From the NCBI GenBank assembly GCA_013297755.1, contig JAAFIH010000012.1:1-64000 (forward strand): a DNA stretch of 64,000 bases, written 5' to 3'. The notes beneath the pieces are model-generated. The model saw only the letters and a list, made by a program, of their open reading frames with translations. It was not told the DNA's origin and made no database searches. The position numbers and the translations under genes are program-made. This document shows positions 47,000 through 56,000 of this stretch, piece after piece. The DNA comes from Cytophagales bacterium. GTDB lineage: Bacteria; Bacteroidota; Bacteroidia; Cytophagales; UBA9547. Positions within the stretch are counted from its first letter, which is position 1. Each line of letters begins with the position of its first letter.

Positions 47000-48337
47000 C
47001 TACACTCCCACCATTTCTCTATATACAGCTCCTTTTTTGGCAGCCTCAGTTGGGTGGTTGATGTGCCATTCAAATTCATGCCTAAAATGGCGGATATGAC
47101 TAGCCACAGGCCACGCTGCGGCATCGCCAAGTGGGCAAATCGTGTTTCCTTCTATTTTTTTAGCAATATCTACAAGCAAATCAATGTCATGCATGTGTCC
47201 ATGTCCATGTTCAATTCTGTGCAATACTTTTTCCATCCAGCCAGTACCTTCTCTGCATGGAGAACACTGTCCACACGATTCATGATGATAAAAACGAGAA
47301 AAATTCCAAAGATTATTTACCATACACGATTCTTCATCGTAGGCAATAAATCCACCAGAACCCAACATAGAGCCAGAAGCAAAGCCACCATCAGAAAGCG
47401 ATTCGTAAGACATTAATCTAGTGTCGCCATTTAAGGTTTTGAAAAGTAAATGTGCAGGCAAAACTGGCACCGAACTTCCCCCTGGTACACAGGCTTTTAG
47501 TTTACGGTTTTTCCAAATGCCACCACAATATTCGTCAGACATGGTAAATTCCTCTACTGAAATGCCTAATTCGATTTCGTAAACGCCAGGTTTATTTAAA
47601 CTACCACCTGCAGAAATCAATTTTGTGCCAGTAGATTTACCTATTCCAATTTTGGCATACGCATCTCCACCATTGTTTACAATCCACGAAGTGGCAGATA
47701 TAGTTTCTACATTATTTACCACTGTTGGGCAACCCCACAAGCCTTTTACAGCAGGGAATGGGGGTTTCATACGTGGATTTCCACGTTTTCCTTCCAAAGA
47801 TTCTAAAAGTGCTGTTTCTTCTCCACAAATATAAGCACCTGCTCCACAATGCACATATAAATCTAAATTATAACCTGTTCCTAGTATATTCTTACCTAAA
47901 AATCCTTTGGCATAGGCTTCATTAATGGCTTTTTCGATGATTCTTACAACATACATTAACTCGCCTCGCACATATATATAGGCAGCGTTTGCGCCCAATG
48001 CAAAACTAGAAACTATCATTCCTTCGATTAATCCATGAGGATTTTTTTGCATATAGTAGCGATCTTTGAAAGTGCCAGGTTCGCTCTCATCGGCATTGCA
48101 AACCAAATATCTTGGCACACCTTCAGGCTTAGCAATAAAGCTCCATTTCATACCTGTTGGGAAGCCTGCACCACCTCTACCTCTCAAACCTGATTTTTTT
48201 ACCTCCTCTACTACTGCATCTGGGGTCATCGTTTTCAAGGCTTTTTCTACGGCCGTGTAGCCACCTTTTGAGCGGTAAACATCAAACGTATCTATATTAG
48301 GAACATGAATATTCTCGGTAAGGATTTTGATTGGCAT
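47000..48337 (-). CDS. nuoF: NADH-quinone oxidoreductase subunit F
   Basis: A 445-residue FMN- and NADH-binding subunit of respiratory complex I. NADH-binding GRGGAGFPTGMKWSF and FMN-site YLVCNADESEPGTFKDR are near the N-terminus, with CGAGAYICGEETALLESLEG. The N3-type 4Fe-4S ligands are ESCGQCSPC (Cys355, 358, 361) and TICPLGD (Cys401). Its usual neighbours nuoE and nuoG are missing on both sides; a small exported protein follows. The other subunits must lie elsewhere, which is unusual because nuo genes are normally clustered. Confidence 0.95.
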   Translation of the reverse strand: MPIKILTENIHVPNIDTFDVYRSKGGYTAVEKALKTMTPDAVVEEVKKSGLRGRGGAGFPTGMKWSFIAKPEGVPRYLVCNADESEPGTFKDRYYMQKNPHGLIEGMIVSSFALGANAAYIYVRGELMYVVRIIEKAINEAYAKGFLGKNILGTGYNLDLYVHCGAGAYICGEETALLESLEGKRGNPRMKPPFPAVKGLWGCPTVVNNVETISATSWIVNNGGDAYAKIGIGKSTGTKLISAGGSLNKPGVYEIELGISVEEFTMSDEYCGGIWKNRKLKACVPGGSSVPVLPAHLLFKTLNGDTRLMSYESLSDGGFASGSMLGSGGFIAYDEESCMVNNLWNFSRFYHHESCGQCSPCREGTGWMEKVLHRIEHGHGHMHDIDLLVDIAKKIEGNTICPLGDAAAWPVASHIRHFRHEFEWHINHPTEAAKKGAVYREMVGV

Positions 48338-48513
48338 GGCTTATTTTGGTAATTATTTTTTATAAAACTAATAGAAATATCGAATTGTTTGTTTTCTTAA
48401 ATGATAAATAAAAACAAATATAATATTGTATTAACAATTAAATAATAAAGTAAAAGAAAAAAAATAAAAATTTTGCGAATAAAGATACTATTAGTAATAT
48501 TACTAAAAAAAAA

Positions 48514-48545
48514 TAAAAGCCCAAATATAGATTTATGGGCTTTTA
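48514..48545 (-). terminator. Terminator after the small lipoprotein gene
   Basis: TAAAAGCCCA (48514-48523) pairs with TGGGCTTTTA (48536-48545). On the minus strand it follows the lipoprotein stop by about 15 bases, and a T-tract from the A-rich left flank completes an intrinsic terminator. Confidence 0.75.
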
Positions 48546-48560
48546 AAATCAAAAAAATGC

Positions 48561-48785
48561 TTACTTAGCTGCATATTTACAAGCACCCGAAGAGTTGCCT
48601 GTAAGCACTTTTGAATCGCATTTGGCTTTTACTTCGTCTTCAGTTAATTGCAATAATGTATGGGCTTGATTGGCAGAACCTAGTGATGATGATACATTGC
48701 AAGTGCAATTCCAGTCTTTTTTACTAGAACAAGAACCAAAGGCAATCAATATGCCTGAAACAATAACAAATGATAGTTTTTTCAT
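48561..48785 (-). CDS. Small Cys-rich lipoprotein, unknown function
   Basis: From ATG 48785 the product has 74 residues. The signal sequence MKKLSFVIVSGILIAFGSC gives lipobox Cys19. The short mature part has four more cysteines (WNCTCN, AKCDS, GACKY), probably forming disulfides, and a central helix (QLTEDEVKAKC). Comparable tiny Bacteroidota lipoproteins exist but have no assigned role. The longer frame from 48812 adds nine residues that would precede the signal peptide. It has its own terminator. Confidence 0.7.
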   Translation of the reverse strand: MKKLSFVIVSGILIAFGSCSSKKDWNCTCNVSSSLGSANQAHTLLQLTEDEVKAKCDSKVLTGNSSGACKYAAK

Positions 48786-49082
48786 AATTATATTGATTTT
48801 TAAATTTTTCAAGTTAATACGATTTACAAGGATTTTTGTGTTGAAAAATAAGACCAGTGATATGATATTTTCGACTAAAATTGAATTTATAACGATTGAT
48901 TAAAAAATATCATTTTAACAAAAGTGAAATTAACAAAAATATCCTTACAAATTTTAATTGCTATTTGTTAAATATAAGTATATAATGTTTATTTAAAAAG
49001 GAGTGAATTAATACTTAAAATCAAAAAATTTTTATTCACTAAATTTAAGAAAAAATATTTTTGAGTGCATTTTTTAAAAAAA

Positions 49083-49242
49083 CTCAAAATTCAGGGCAAA
49101 CGCATTTAAAAAGATAGTTGTTATTTTACAATACTATTTGCTTAAAATTACAAAATGACAAAGCCCTTTCCTCTTTGGGGAAAGGGTTGGGAAAGGGGTT
49201 TTTGAGCGAAATTTTTTAAATGCGTTTGCCCTTCTCAAAATT
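49083..49242. mobile_element. MITE-like element, 142 bp, with 9-bp target duplication
   Basis: The element (49092-49233) ends in 20-bp perfect inverted repeats beginning AGGGCAAACGCATTTAAAAA on the left, with the complement on the right. The direct repeat CTCAAAATT flanks both ends (49083-49091 and 49234-49242). It encodes no protein, so it must have been mobilised in trans. The inner part holds a TTTCC...GGAAA hairpin-like segment. Nine-base duplications occur with IS4- and ISAs1-type transposases, but the parent family cannot be assigned here. Confidence 0.8.
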
Positions 49243-49403
49243 AAAATTTCTTTTGAACATAATATGATTAGTAAAATACATATTTATATAGGATATTATT
49301 GCGTATTAAACTTTATTTTATGTTTTTTTGATTTATTTAAAATTAATTTTTTGAAATTTTTAAAAAAAATATGTAATAATTTATAATCTGATGACAAAAA
49401 ATG

Positions 49404-49411
49404 TAGCTTTG
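49404..49411 (+). promoter_or_regulatory. Candidate -7 element for trpE
   Basis: TAGCTTTG matches TAnnTTTG, 24 bases before ATG 49435. No clear -33 TTG. No leader peptide or Trp-rich attenuator frame is visible between it and the gene. Confidence 0.4.
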
Positions 49412-49434
49412 CAATACCAATATACTTGATATAT

Positions 49435-50871
49435 ATGTCTGAAAAAATTATTATAGACACTAGCTATAAAAAAAAAATAGCTGACACTTTTACACCAGTT
49501 TCGGTTTACTTATCGTTACGACAAAAATTTCCCAACGCAGTATTGCTTGAAAGTTCTGACTATCATGGCAATGAAAATAGTTTTTCATTTATTTGTTGCA
49601 ATCCTACTGTTGGTTTTTGGGTACAAAACGGTATTGCTCATTTTAGATACCCAAACGAGCCAACACGAGATGTAACCATAGAAAATACACACACACTACC
49701 AAATGCAATACAAGACTATTGCAAAAAATTTGTGGTAGCCAACAATCCTTTTCCATTTATCAACAATGGGCTTTTTGGCTATACAAGCTACGATGCAGTA
49801 CGCTATTTCGAGGATGTAGCCATTGATACAACTCGAAACGAGGTGTCTATTCCTGATATGCAATATTATGTGTATGAATTTGTGATTGCCATCAATCATT
49901 TCAATAACGAAATGTATATTTTCAAGCATGCAGTTCACAATTATCGGTATGCTGAAAATATAAGTATAGACGATATTGAAAATTTGGTTTATAATCGTAA
50001 TTCTCCACATTTTCCGTTTAATAAAATAGGAGAAGAACATTCAAATTATACAGACGAACAATTTTTAGAGATATTAAAAAAAGGCAAAGACCATTGTTTT
50101 AGAGGCGATGTGTTTCAAATTGTGCTCTCACGTAGGTTTACTCAACAGTTTGAAGGTGATGATTTTACGCTATATCGTGCATTACGCTCGGTCAATCCAT
50201 CGCCTTACTTGTTTTATTTTGATTATGGCACTTTCAAAATTTTTGGGTCTTCGCCTGAAGCACAATTAGTAATAAACGGAAATAAATCTACTATTTATCC
50301 AATAGCTGGAACATTCAAACGCAGTGGCAACGATGAAGAAGATGCAAAAATAGCAGCCAATTTGCGAAACGACCCCAAAGAAACTTCCGAACACGTGATG
50401 TTGGTAGATTTGGCACGAAACGACCTCAGCCGAAACGGTAGCAATGTGTATGTAGAAACTTACATGGAAACACAGTTTTATTCCCATGTTATTCATTTGG
50501 TTTCAAAAGTTGTGGGCGAAATTGCTTCAAATACAAATAAATTTAAGATTGTAGCTGATACTTTCCCAGCAGGCACACTTTCGGGTGCTCCCAAGCACAA
50601 TGCCATGACTTTGATTGAAAAATACGAAAATATAAATCGTTCGTTTTATGCAGGTTGTATTGGTTTTATGGATTTTGATGGCAATTTCAATCAAGCCATC
50701 ATGATTCGTACATTTTTGAGCCAAAACAATACGTTGTATTTTCAGGCTGGTGCTGGTGTGGTAGCCGACTCTAAAGTCGAAAGCGAATTACAAGAAGTGC
50801 ATAATAAGTTAGCAGCCCTCAAAAAAGCCATGACAATGGCAGAGGAGATTTATATCAAACCGAAAAATTAA
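49435..50871 (+). CDS. trpE: Anthranilate synthase component I
   Basis: From ATG 49435 the product has 478 residues. The chorismate-binding half has the conserved FRGDVFQIVLSRRF, YPIAGTFKRSGNDEEDAK, EHVMLVDLARNDLSR and AGTLSGAPKHNAM blocks, and the end IQAGAGVV-like FQAGAGVVADSKVESEL. This fits TrpE rather than PabB or isochorismate synthase. It converts chorismate, with ammonia from a TrpG partner, to anthranilate. The usual trpGDCFBA genes do not follow; the nearest downstream gene is an AraC regulator 460 bases away. A TTG nine bases upstream is also in frame but less likely. Confidence 0.92.
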   Translation: MSEKIIIDTSYKKKIADTFTPVSVYLSLRQKFPNAVLLESSDYHGNENSFSFICCNPTVGFWVQNGIAHFRYPNEPTRDVTIENTHTLPNAIQDYCKKFVVANNPFPFINNGLFGYTSYDAVRYFEDVAIDTTRNEVSIPDMQYYVYEFVIAINHFNNEMYIFKHAVHNYRYAENISIDDIENLVYNRNSPHFPFNKIGEEHSNYTDEQFLEILKKGKDHCFRGDVFQIVLSRRFTQQFEGDDFTLYRALRSVNPSPYLFYFDYGTFKIFGSSPEAQLVINGNKSTIYPIAGTFKRSGNDEEDAKIAANLRNDPKETSEHVMLVDLARNDLSRNGSNVYVETYMETQFYSHVIHLVSKVVGEIASNTNKFKIVADTFPAGTLSGAPKHNAMTLIEKYENINRSFYAGCIGFMDFDGNFNQAIMIRTFLSQNNTLYFQAGAGVVADSKVESELQEVHNKLAALKKAMTMAEEIYIKPKN

Positions 50872-51330
50872 AATTACATTCCTATAATTTTTCTCCCACT
50901 TGGGGAGAAATTAAAAGAGGGGTTTAAAATAAAATTGTAATTTTTGTTTTTCGGTTCAATTTAACTTTATAAATATTTGATAAAAAATGATAATTTTTTA
51001 GGACAACTGATAAAGACTACTCTTGATAAGATTCCTTCAATTTTATTGCAAAACTAAAGTTTTATATAGGTTTAGTGTTGTGTGGAGTGGCAATTTTTTC
51101 TTTGTTCCTAAAAGTATTTTTAAAATTTATATTATTTTACTATATTTTTATTAAAAATTACTAAAGTTGGCTTTTTAATTTTAACAAAAGATAATTATTA
51201 TTAGAATTTTTATTTATTTTTTTAAAATAAATAAATGATATTTTAAAAATCAAATAGAATAAATATTTTACATAATCATACTTAAATTTATTTTTTATTT
51301 TAATTTTACCTCAGTATTATAACCCAAAGT
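50872..51330. other. Intergenic stretch with one small hairpin
   Basis: No gene is visible. A hairpin TTTCTCCC-ACTTG-GGGAGAAA (50890-50910) lies just 3' of trpE, followed by AAAAGAGGGGT. It has no T-run, so it resembles the dispersed CTCCC/GGGGAG intergenic repeat seen in Bacteroidota more than a terminator. A related segment is inside the MITE-like element at 49163-49200. Confidence 0.55.
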
Positions 51331-52431
51331 ATGTCTACTTCTAAAATTATAAGTCAATTTAAAACTATTGCACAGCGTACTGATAAATGGCTGACCAAAG
51401 CTAATGCTTACATGTATAATTTTAAAGATGGGCATTTTCAGTTTCCTTATGCTCCAAGCGACCCAGAATTGATGATTGAAAGCCTCAAAAAAACGCCTTT
51501 TGTTACTTTTGATAAAGAATATCAATGCTTAGAAACAAATTCGCCTTTTATGAAAGTAAAACAAAACTTTGCAAAAGTAGAACAAGGATTTTGGATTATC
51601 GTATCGCAAGTACTATGGAAAGTCAAAGTAAAAGTAGTAGCATTGGTTGATGACGAACCCAGTGATTATTACTTTTTGTCTTACTCACGTACCACAGATT
51701 CGATAAAAGTATTTGTAGACAAAGGAAACATAGAATATGAAAGCTACAATCAAACATGGAACCTATATAAATCAAATACTGCCATGAACGCTTATTTTCA
51801 AAGTAATAGTAGAGTCAATAGTACATTTTTGGTTTTTACAAAAAAATGGATTTTAGATAAAACAAAAAATATCACTACATTAGATTTAGAAATCATTGAA
51901 AAATTACTCAATTCTGGTAGTTCGTTTAAAACATATTTGTACGATACCATAGAAATTAGCAATAGAAGTAATCAAATTCATCAATTATTAGACAATATTC
52001 GTATCCAAGATGTTGATTTTGAAGAACTTAAAAATTTATCAAGTCAGATGGTGATTTTATTTTTTGAAACAGCTGCCCAAAAAGTAAAATTAAATCAACT
52101 GCAGCCAAGCATCAAAAGTGAAGATAGTAATAAGGTTTTAAAAATCGAAAAATTACTATGCAAAACACTCACTTCTGGTTTTTTGGGTATCGACAAACTA
52201 GCTGAAGAATTTAAAATATCGCCAACAAAACTCAAAAATGATTTTAAATCAGTGTTTGGAATGGGTGTATTCCAATATTATCAAAAAAAACAAATGGAAT
52301 TGGCTTTAGAAATGCTAAAACAAAAATTTTCGATACAAGAAATTGCTAAAACCTTGAATTACGAAAGCCAAAGTAAGTTTTCGTCTAAGTTTAGGGATAT
52401 TTATGGCATGTTGCCTAGTAAGTATTTTTAA
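51331..52431 (+). CDS. AraC family transcriptional regulator
   Basis: A 366-residue protein. The C-terminal 100 residues carry the AraC double helix-turn-helix: LGIDKLAEEFKISPTKLKNDFK, then FSIQEIAKTLNYESQSKFSSKFRDIYGMLPSKY, the conserved family ending. The N-terminal 250 residues are poorly conserved and give no effector clue. It is 593 bases upstream of giant T9SS gene 2 in the same direction, separated by palindromes, so control of that gene is a reasonable guess without direct evidence. Confidence 0.88.
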   Translation: MSTSKIISQFKTIAQRTDKWLTKANAYMYNFKDGHFQFPYAPSDPELMIESLKKTPFVTFDKEYQCLETNSPFMKVKQNFAKVEQGFWIIVSQVLWKVKVKVVALVDDEPSDYYFLSYSRTTDSIKVFVDKGNIEYESYNQTWNLYKSNTAMNAYFQSNSRVNSTFLVFTKKWILDKTKNITTLDLEIIEKLLNSGSSFKTYLYDTIEISNRSNQIHQLLDNIRIQDVDFEELKNLSSQMVILFFETAAQKVKLNQLQPSIKSEDSNKVLKIEKLLCKTLTSGFLGIDKLAEEFKISPTKLKNDFKSVFGMGVFQYYQKKQMELALEMLKQKFSIQEIAKTLNYESQSKFSSKFRDIYGMLPSKYF

Positions 52432-52463
52432 TTTCAGCTCCCAAACATACCATGAATTTGTAG

Positions 52464-52756
52464 GAACACGCCTTTTGGCGTGTTCTTTTATTTTATAAAG
52501 ATACCATCGCTTTGAGCGATGGTATCTTTATAAACACCAGATGTTCCAGTTTATTAAAAAGTGGAACTACTACTAATAAAATTTAAAATCAGACCTATAA
52601 GGTTTTTAAAACCTTATAGGTCTAAACAAAAGATACCATCGCTTTCTGCCCTATGAGGTGTTATCACCTTACAGTCAAACTATTCGTGTGAGGTGATAAC
52701 ACCTCACACGGCAAAACCCCAGAAGTTCCACTTTTTGAAAAAGTGGAACTTTTAAT
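52464..52756. repeat. Palindrome cluster upstream of giant gene 2
   Basis: The same families as in the 42.8-43.7 kb field, in mostly inverted order: P1 (52464-52485), P2 (about 52499-52526), a degraded P5 near 52544-52565, P3 (52591-52623), half of P2 (52632-52645), P4 with its linker in reverse (about 52650-52710) and an intact P5 (52732-52750). It reads as a compact mirror image of the first field. It lies between the AraC gene and giant gene 2. Confidence 0.88.
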
Positions 52757-52953
52757 TCTTAAAAAAAGAAAATTTAATTTGAAAAATACCTTACTTTTTT
52801 TGAATATTTTTTTCTAATTTATATAATTATTTATATATAAAATATAATAATTCTTATAAAAATGTCTTATTGGGATATTTTGAACGAAAATAATTTTGAA
52901 AATTCTATTTTTTGATTTTACTTTTGTTGGGTTAATTATGTAATATCTACATA
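52732..52953 (+). repeat. Duplicated upstream region, copy of giant gene 2
   Basis: Aligns with the reverse complement of 42580-42800. About the first 95 bases are nearly identical to the other copy; the rest is similar with scattered changes. It ends in the TATGTA-N5-TACATA dyad, 71 bases before the ATG of giant gene 2. Confidence 0.85.
52937..52953. promoter_or_regulatory. TATGTA-N5-TACATA dyad upstream of giant gene 2
   Basis: Same arms and spacing as the dyad at 42580, with spacer ATATC instead of ATTAT. The arms are conserved while flanking bases and the spacer differ, suggesting selection on the arms. Confidence 0.5.
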
Positions 52954-53023
52954 AAAAGTACACATTTATTTATCTATTTATTTAAGTTTTAACCCTTTTA
53001 TCCATTTTAACCCCATTACTATT

Positions 53024-56000
53024 ATGTTTAAAAAAATTCTCAAATCAGTTATCACCGCTCTTTTGCTATGTGCAGGAGCAAGTCAAGCTCAAATGAGCTT
53101 TTCAGGGCAGTCTTTTGCTAGGCAAGGTATTTACCCTGGCAGTGACAGAGGTAAAATAATATTGGCTGACATAAATGGTGATGGCAGAAAAGATATTATT
53201 TCTGCCAATACAGGTAATCCTTCTTTTTATGTAATTACTAGCTCTGGTATAGGAACTTTCACTTCTACTTTTAAAAGTTATTCTACTGGTGTAAACAACA
53301 CATATTTACCAAGCAGTTTGGCAGTTGCTGATGTAAATAAAGATGGTGCTTTGGATATTATTACCACAAATAAAGCCAACAGAATTTTAAAAGTATTTTT
53401 AAATACACAAGGTGGAAGCAATTTTATCGACAATGGCTCCTTTGGTAATGGCGATAACGGAGCTTATGATGTAGCGGCTGGTGATATTAATAAAGACGGA
53501 AATCCAGATTTGGCTTATGTAACTCAAGTAAATGCTACTGTAGGTAATTTGGTTGTTCTCACTGGTACTGGTGATGGTTTTTTCAATTCTTTTAGAACTT
53601 ATAGTGTTACCTCACAAGCTTTTTGTGTAGGTGTTGCTGACTTGAACAAAGATGGCTTCGATGATGTGGTAGTTACAGATAAAAATTTTAATTATCTTGT
53701 TTTTACAAGCACTGGAGCAAGTGGTATTTTGGGTAACTATAAATCTTATCCTGCCAATGGAGCTAGTAGTGTATTTAAAATGAAAGACATTAATGGTGAT
53801 GGAAATCTAGATTTAATCAATGCTTATTTTAATGGTATTTCAGTAGCTACTGGCAATGGAGATGGTACATTTACAGATCGTGGTGGATATGGAGGAGTAG
53901 GAGTAAAAGAAGTTGATGCAGCAGACGTAGATATGGATGGCAAATTAGATTTAATAGCTAGATATGGAACTGGAATAGCTGTATATAAAGGCAACGGAGA
54001 TGGAACATTTAATAATGTTAATATTTCAACTGATTTTTTTAGTGTTACTTTTGATGATGGTAATGGAGGTAATATTGATGTTTCAGACCTAGATTCAGAT
54101 GGCAAAACTGATGTTGTTGTAACACATACATTAGCAGTAGCAAATTATATGACTGTTTGGAAAAATATTACAAAATCACCCCAAACCATCACTGGCTTTT
54201 CTATTCCATCAACTACTGTGTATGGTTCTACTATCACTGGGCTCAATGCAGTGGCTACTTCTGGGCTTGTGGTTACGTATAGTTCATCTAGCACAATTGC
54301 TGGTATAGTGGGCAATTCTATTTCAACTAGAGGTGCTGGAGTGGTTACCATTACAGCTTCGCAAATCGGCAATAGTTCTTTTGCTGCTGCCACTCCAGTA
54401 ACGGCAGTGCTTACTATTACCAAAGCCAATCTTACCATTACATCTAATAATTTTAGTCAAACCTATGGCGACAGCCCTACATTTTCGGGTACGTTATTAG
54501 GGATTGTAAATAATGATGTTTTGACACAGGTTTTTAATAATTCTACTTCACTTTTTCCTGTTGATGTTTATACAAGTGGTATAACAACTAATGCAAATGG
54601 TACAAATATTGGCAATTATAATAAAATATTTAACCAAGGTACATTGACGGTAGTAGCAGCTAATCTTACTGTTACAGGAAGACCGCTTACCAAAACGTAT
54701 GGTGCTGCCAATCCTGCATTTACCAGTACAAGTGTTGGATTTAAAAATTCGGATAATCTAAATGGTGGAGTTATTATTAGCTATGGCACTATCTCTGCCA
54801 ATGCCGATGCCGGTGTGTATGAATATGCTGTGAGTTTATCAGGCAGCAAATTAAGTAATTATATCGTTACTACTGTGGCTGGCACGCTCACTATCAACAA
54901 AGCCAATTTATCGGTTATTGGTAATAATTTTACAAAAGTATATGGCACTAATAACCCAACATTTACCACCAACAATACAGGTATAACCAATGGAGATGTA
55001 CTTTCGGTTAGGATAGCACCTTTGGCTTCAAATACTGGTGTGGGTATATACAATTTGCCTTTTGATGTAAGTGTGTCTGGTAGCGGATTGGTCAATTATA
55101 ATCTTACTACTGTGGCAGGTGTACTTACGATAACCAAAGCCAACCTTACAGTAACGGCTCAAAGTTTTTCTCGCCTTATCAATCGTGCCAATCCTGTATT
55201 TACGACTAGCACTACTGGTCTTGTGGCAGGCGAGGTGTTAGATATAAGTGTACTCACTACCGTAACTATTAATTCACCACAAGGGGTGTACGCTTTGAGA
55301 CCATCTGTTACTGGTACAACCTTGAGCAACTATAACCTTACTACTGTGGCAGGTACAATAACAGTACTTTGTACTGTGCCAAGTATCGTTGGGACTATCA
55401 ACTCAGCAAATGATTGTGTAGGAAATTCTTATACATTTACTGCCAATGGCAGAGGCACAGATATAGCCTATACTTGGAAAAATAGCATGAACGAAGTTGT
55501 AAGTAGTGCAAATACGTTTACTACAACTGCGGCAGGCATATATACAGTATCTTTGGCTGGTGCTTGTGGTAGTTTTGTTTACAATAGCTCTGTTATAAAA
55601 TTAGATACTATCCCAACGCCCAAATTCTTGGTTCAGCCAGTTTCTAAAAACTATTGCCCAAGTACCGCTGCAAATTTAGCAGTATCGGTAGCAGGCATAT
55701 CTTATGGTCAGTTGCGTTGGTCGAATGGAGCAAATTCTACCAGTATTTCAGTATCTACTCCTGGGAACTATAATGTAACTTTTGTAGGACTTTGTGGCAC
55801 AGTTATTTCTAATAATGCAACCGTAAATTCATTGCTTGGCACATCCATTGTAGCTACACCAGCCAATAAATCGGTTTGCGAAGGCAGTAGTGTGGGACTT
55901 GAAATAACAGCTTTGGGCGACAATTTGAGCTACAAATGGAGCGATGGCAGCACCAATCCAATGAATAATTCTACTGCTTCTGGCTTTTATATGGCAACAG

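Noticed and set aside
46999-47130. N-terminal extension of the small exported protein into nuoF
   Set aside because: The extra 44 codons overlap nuoF antisense-free but in another frame, and would bury the signal peptide seen from ATG 46998.
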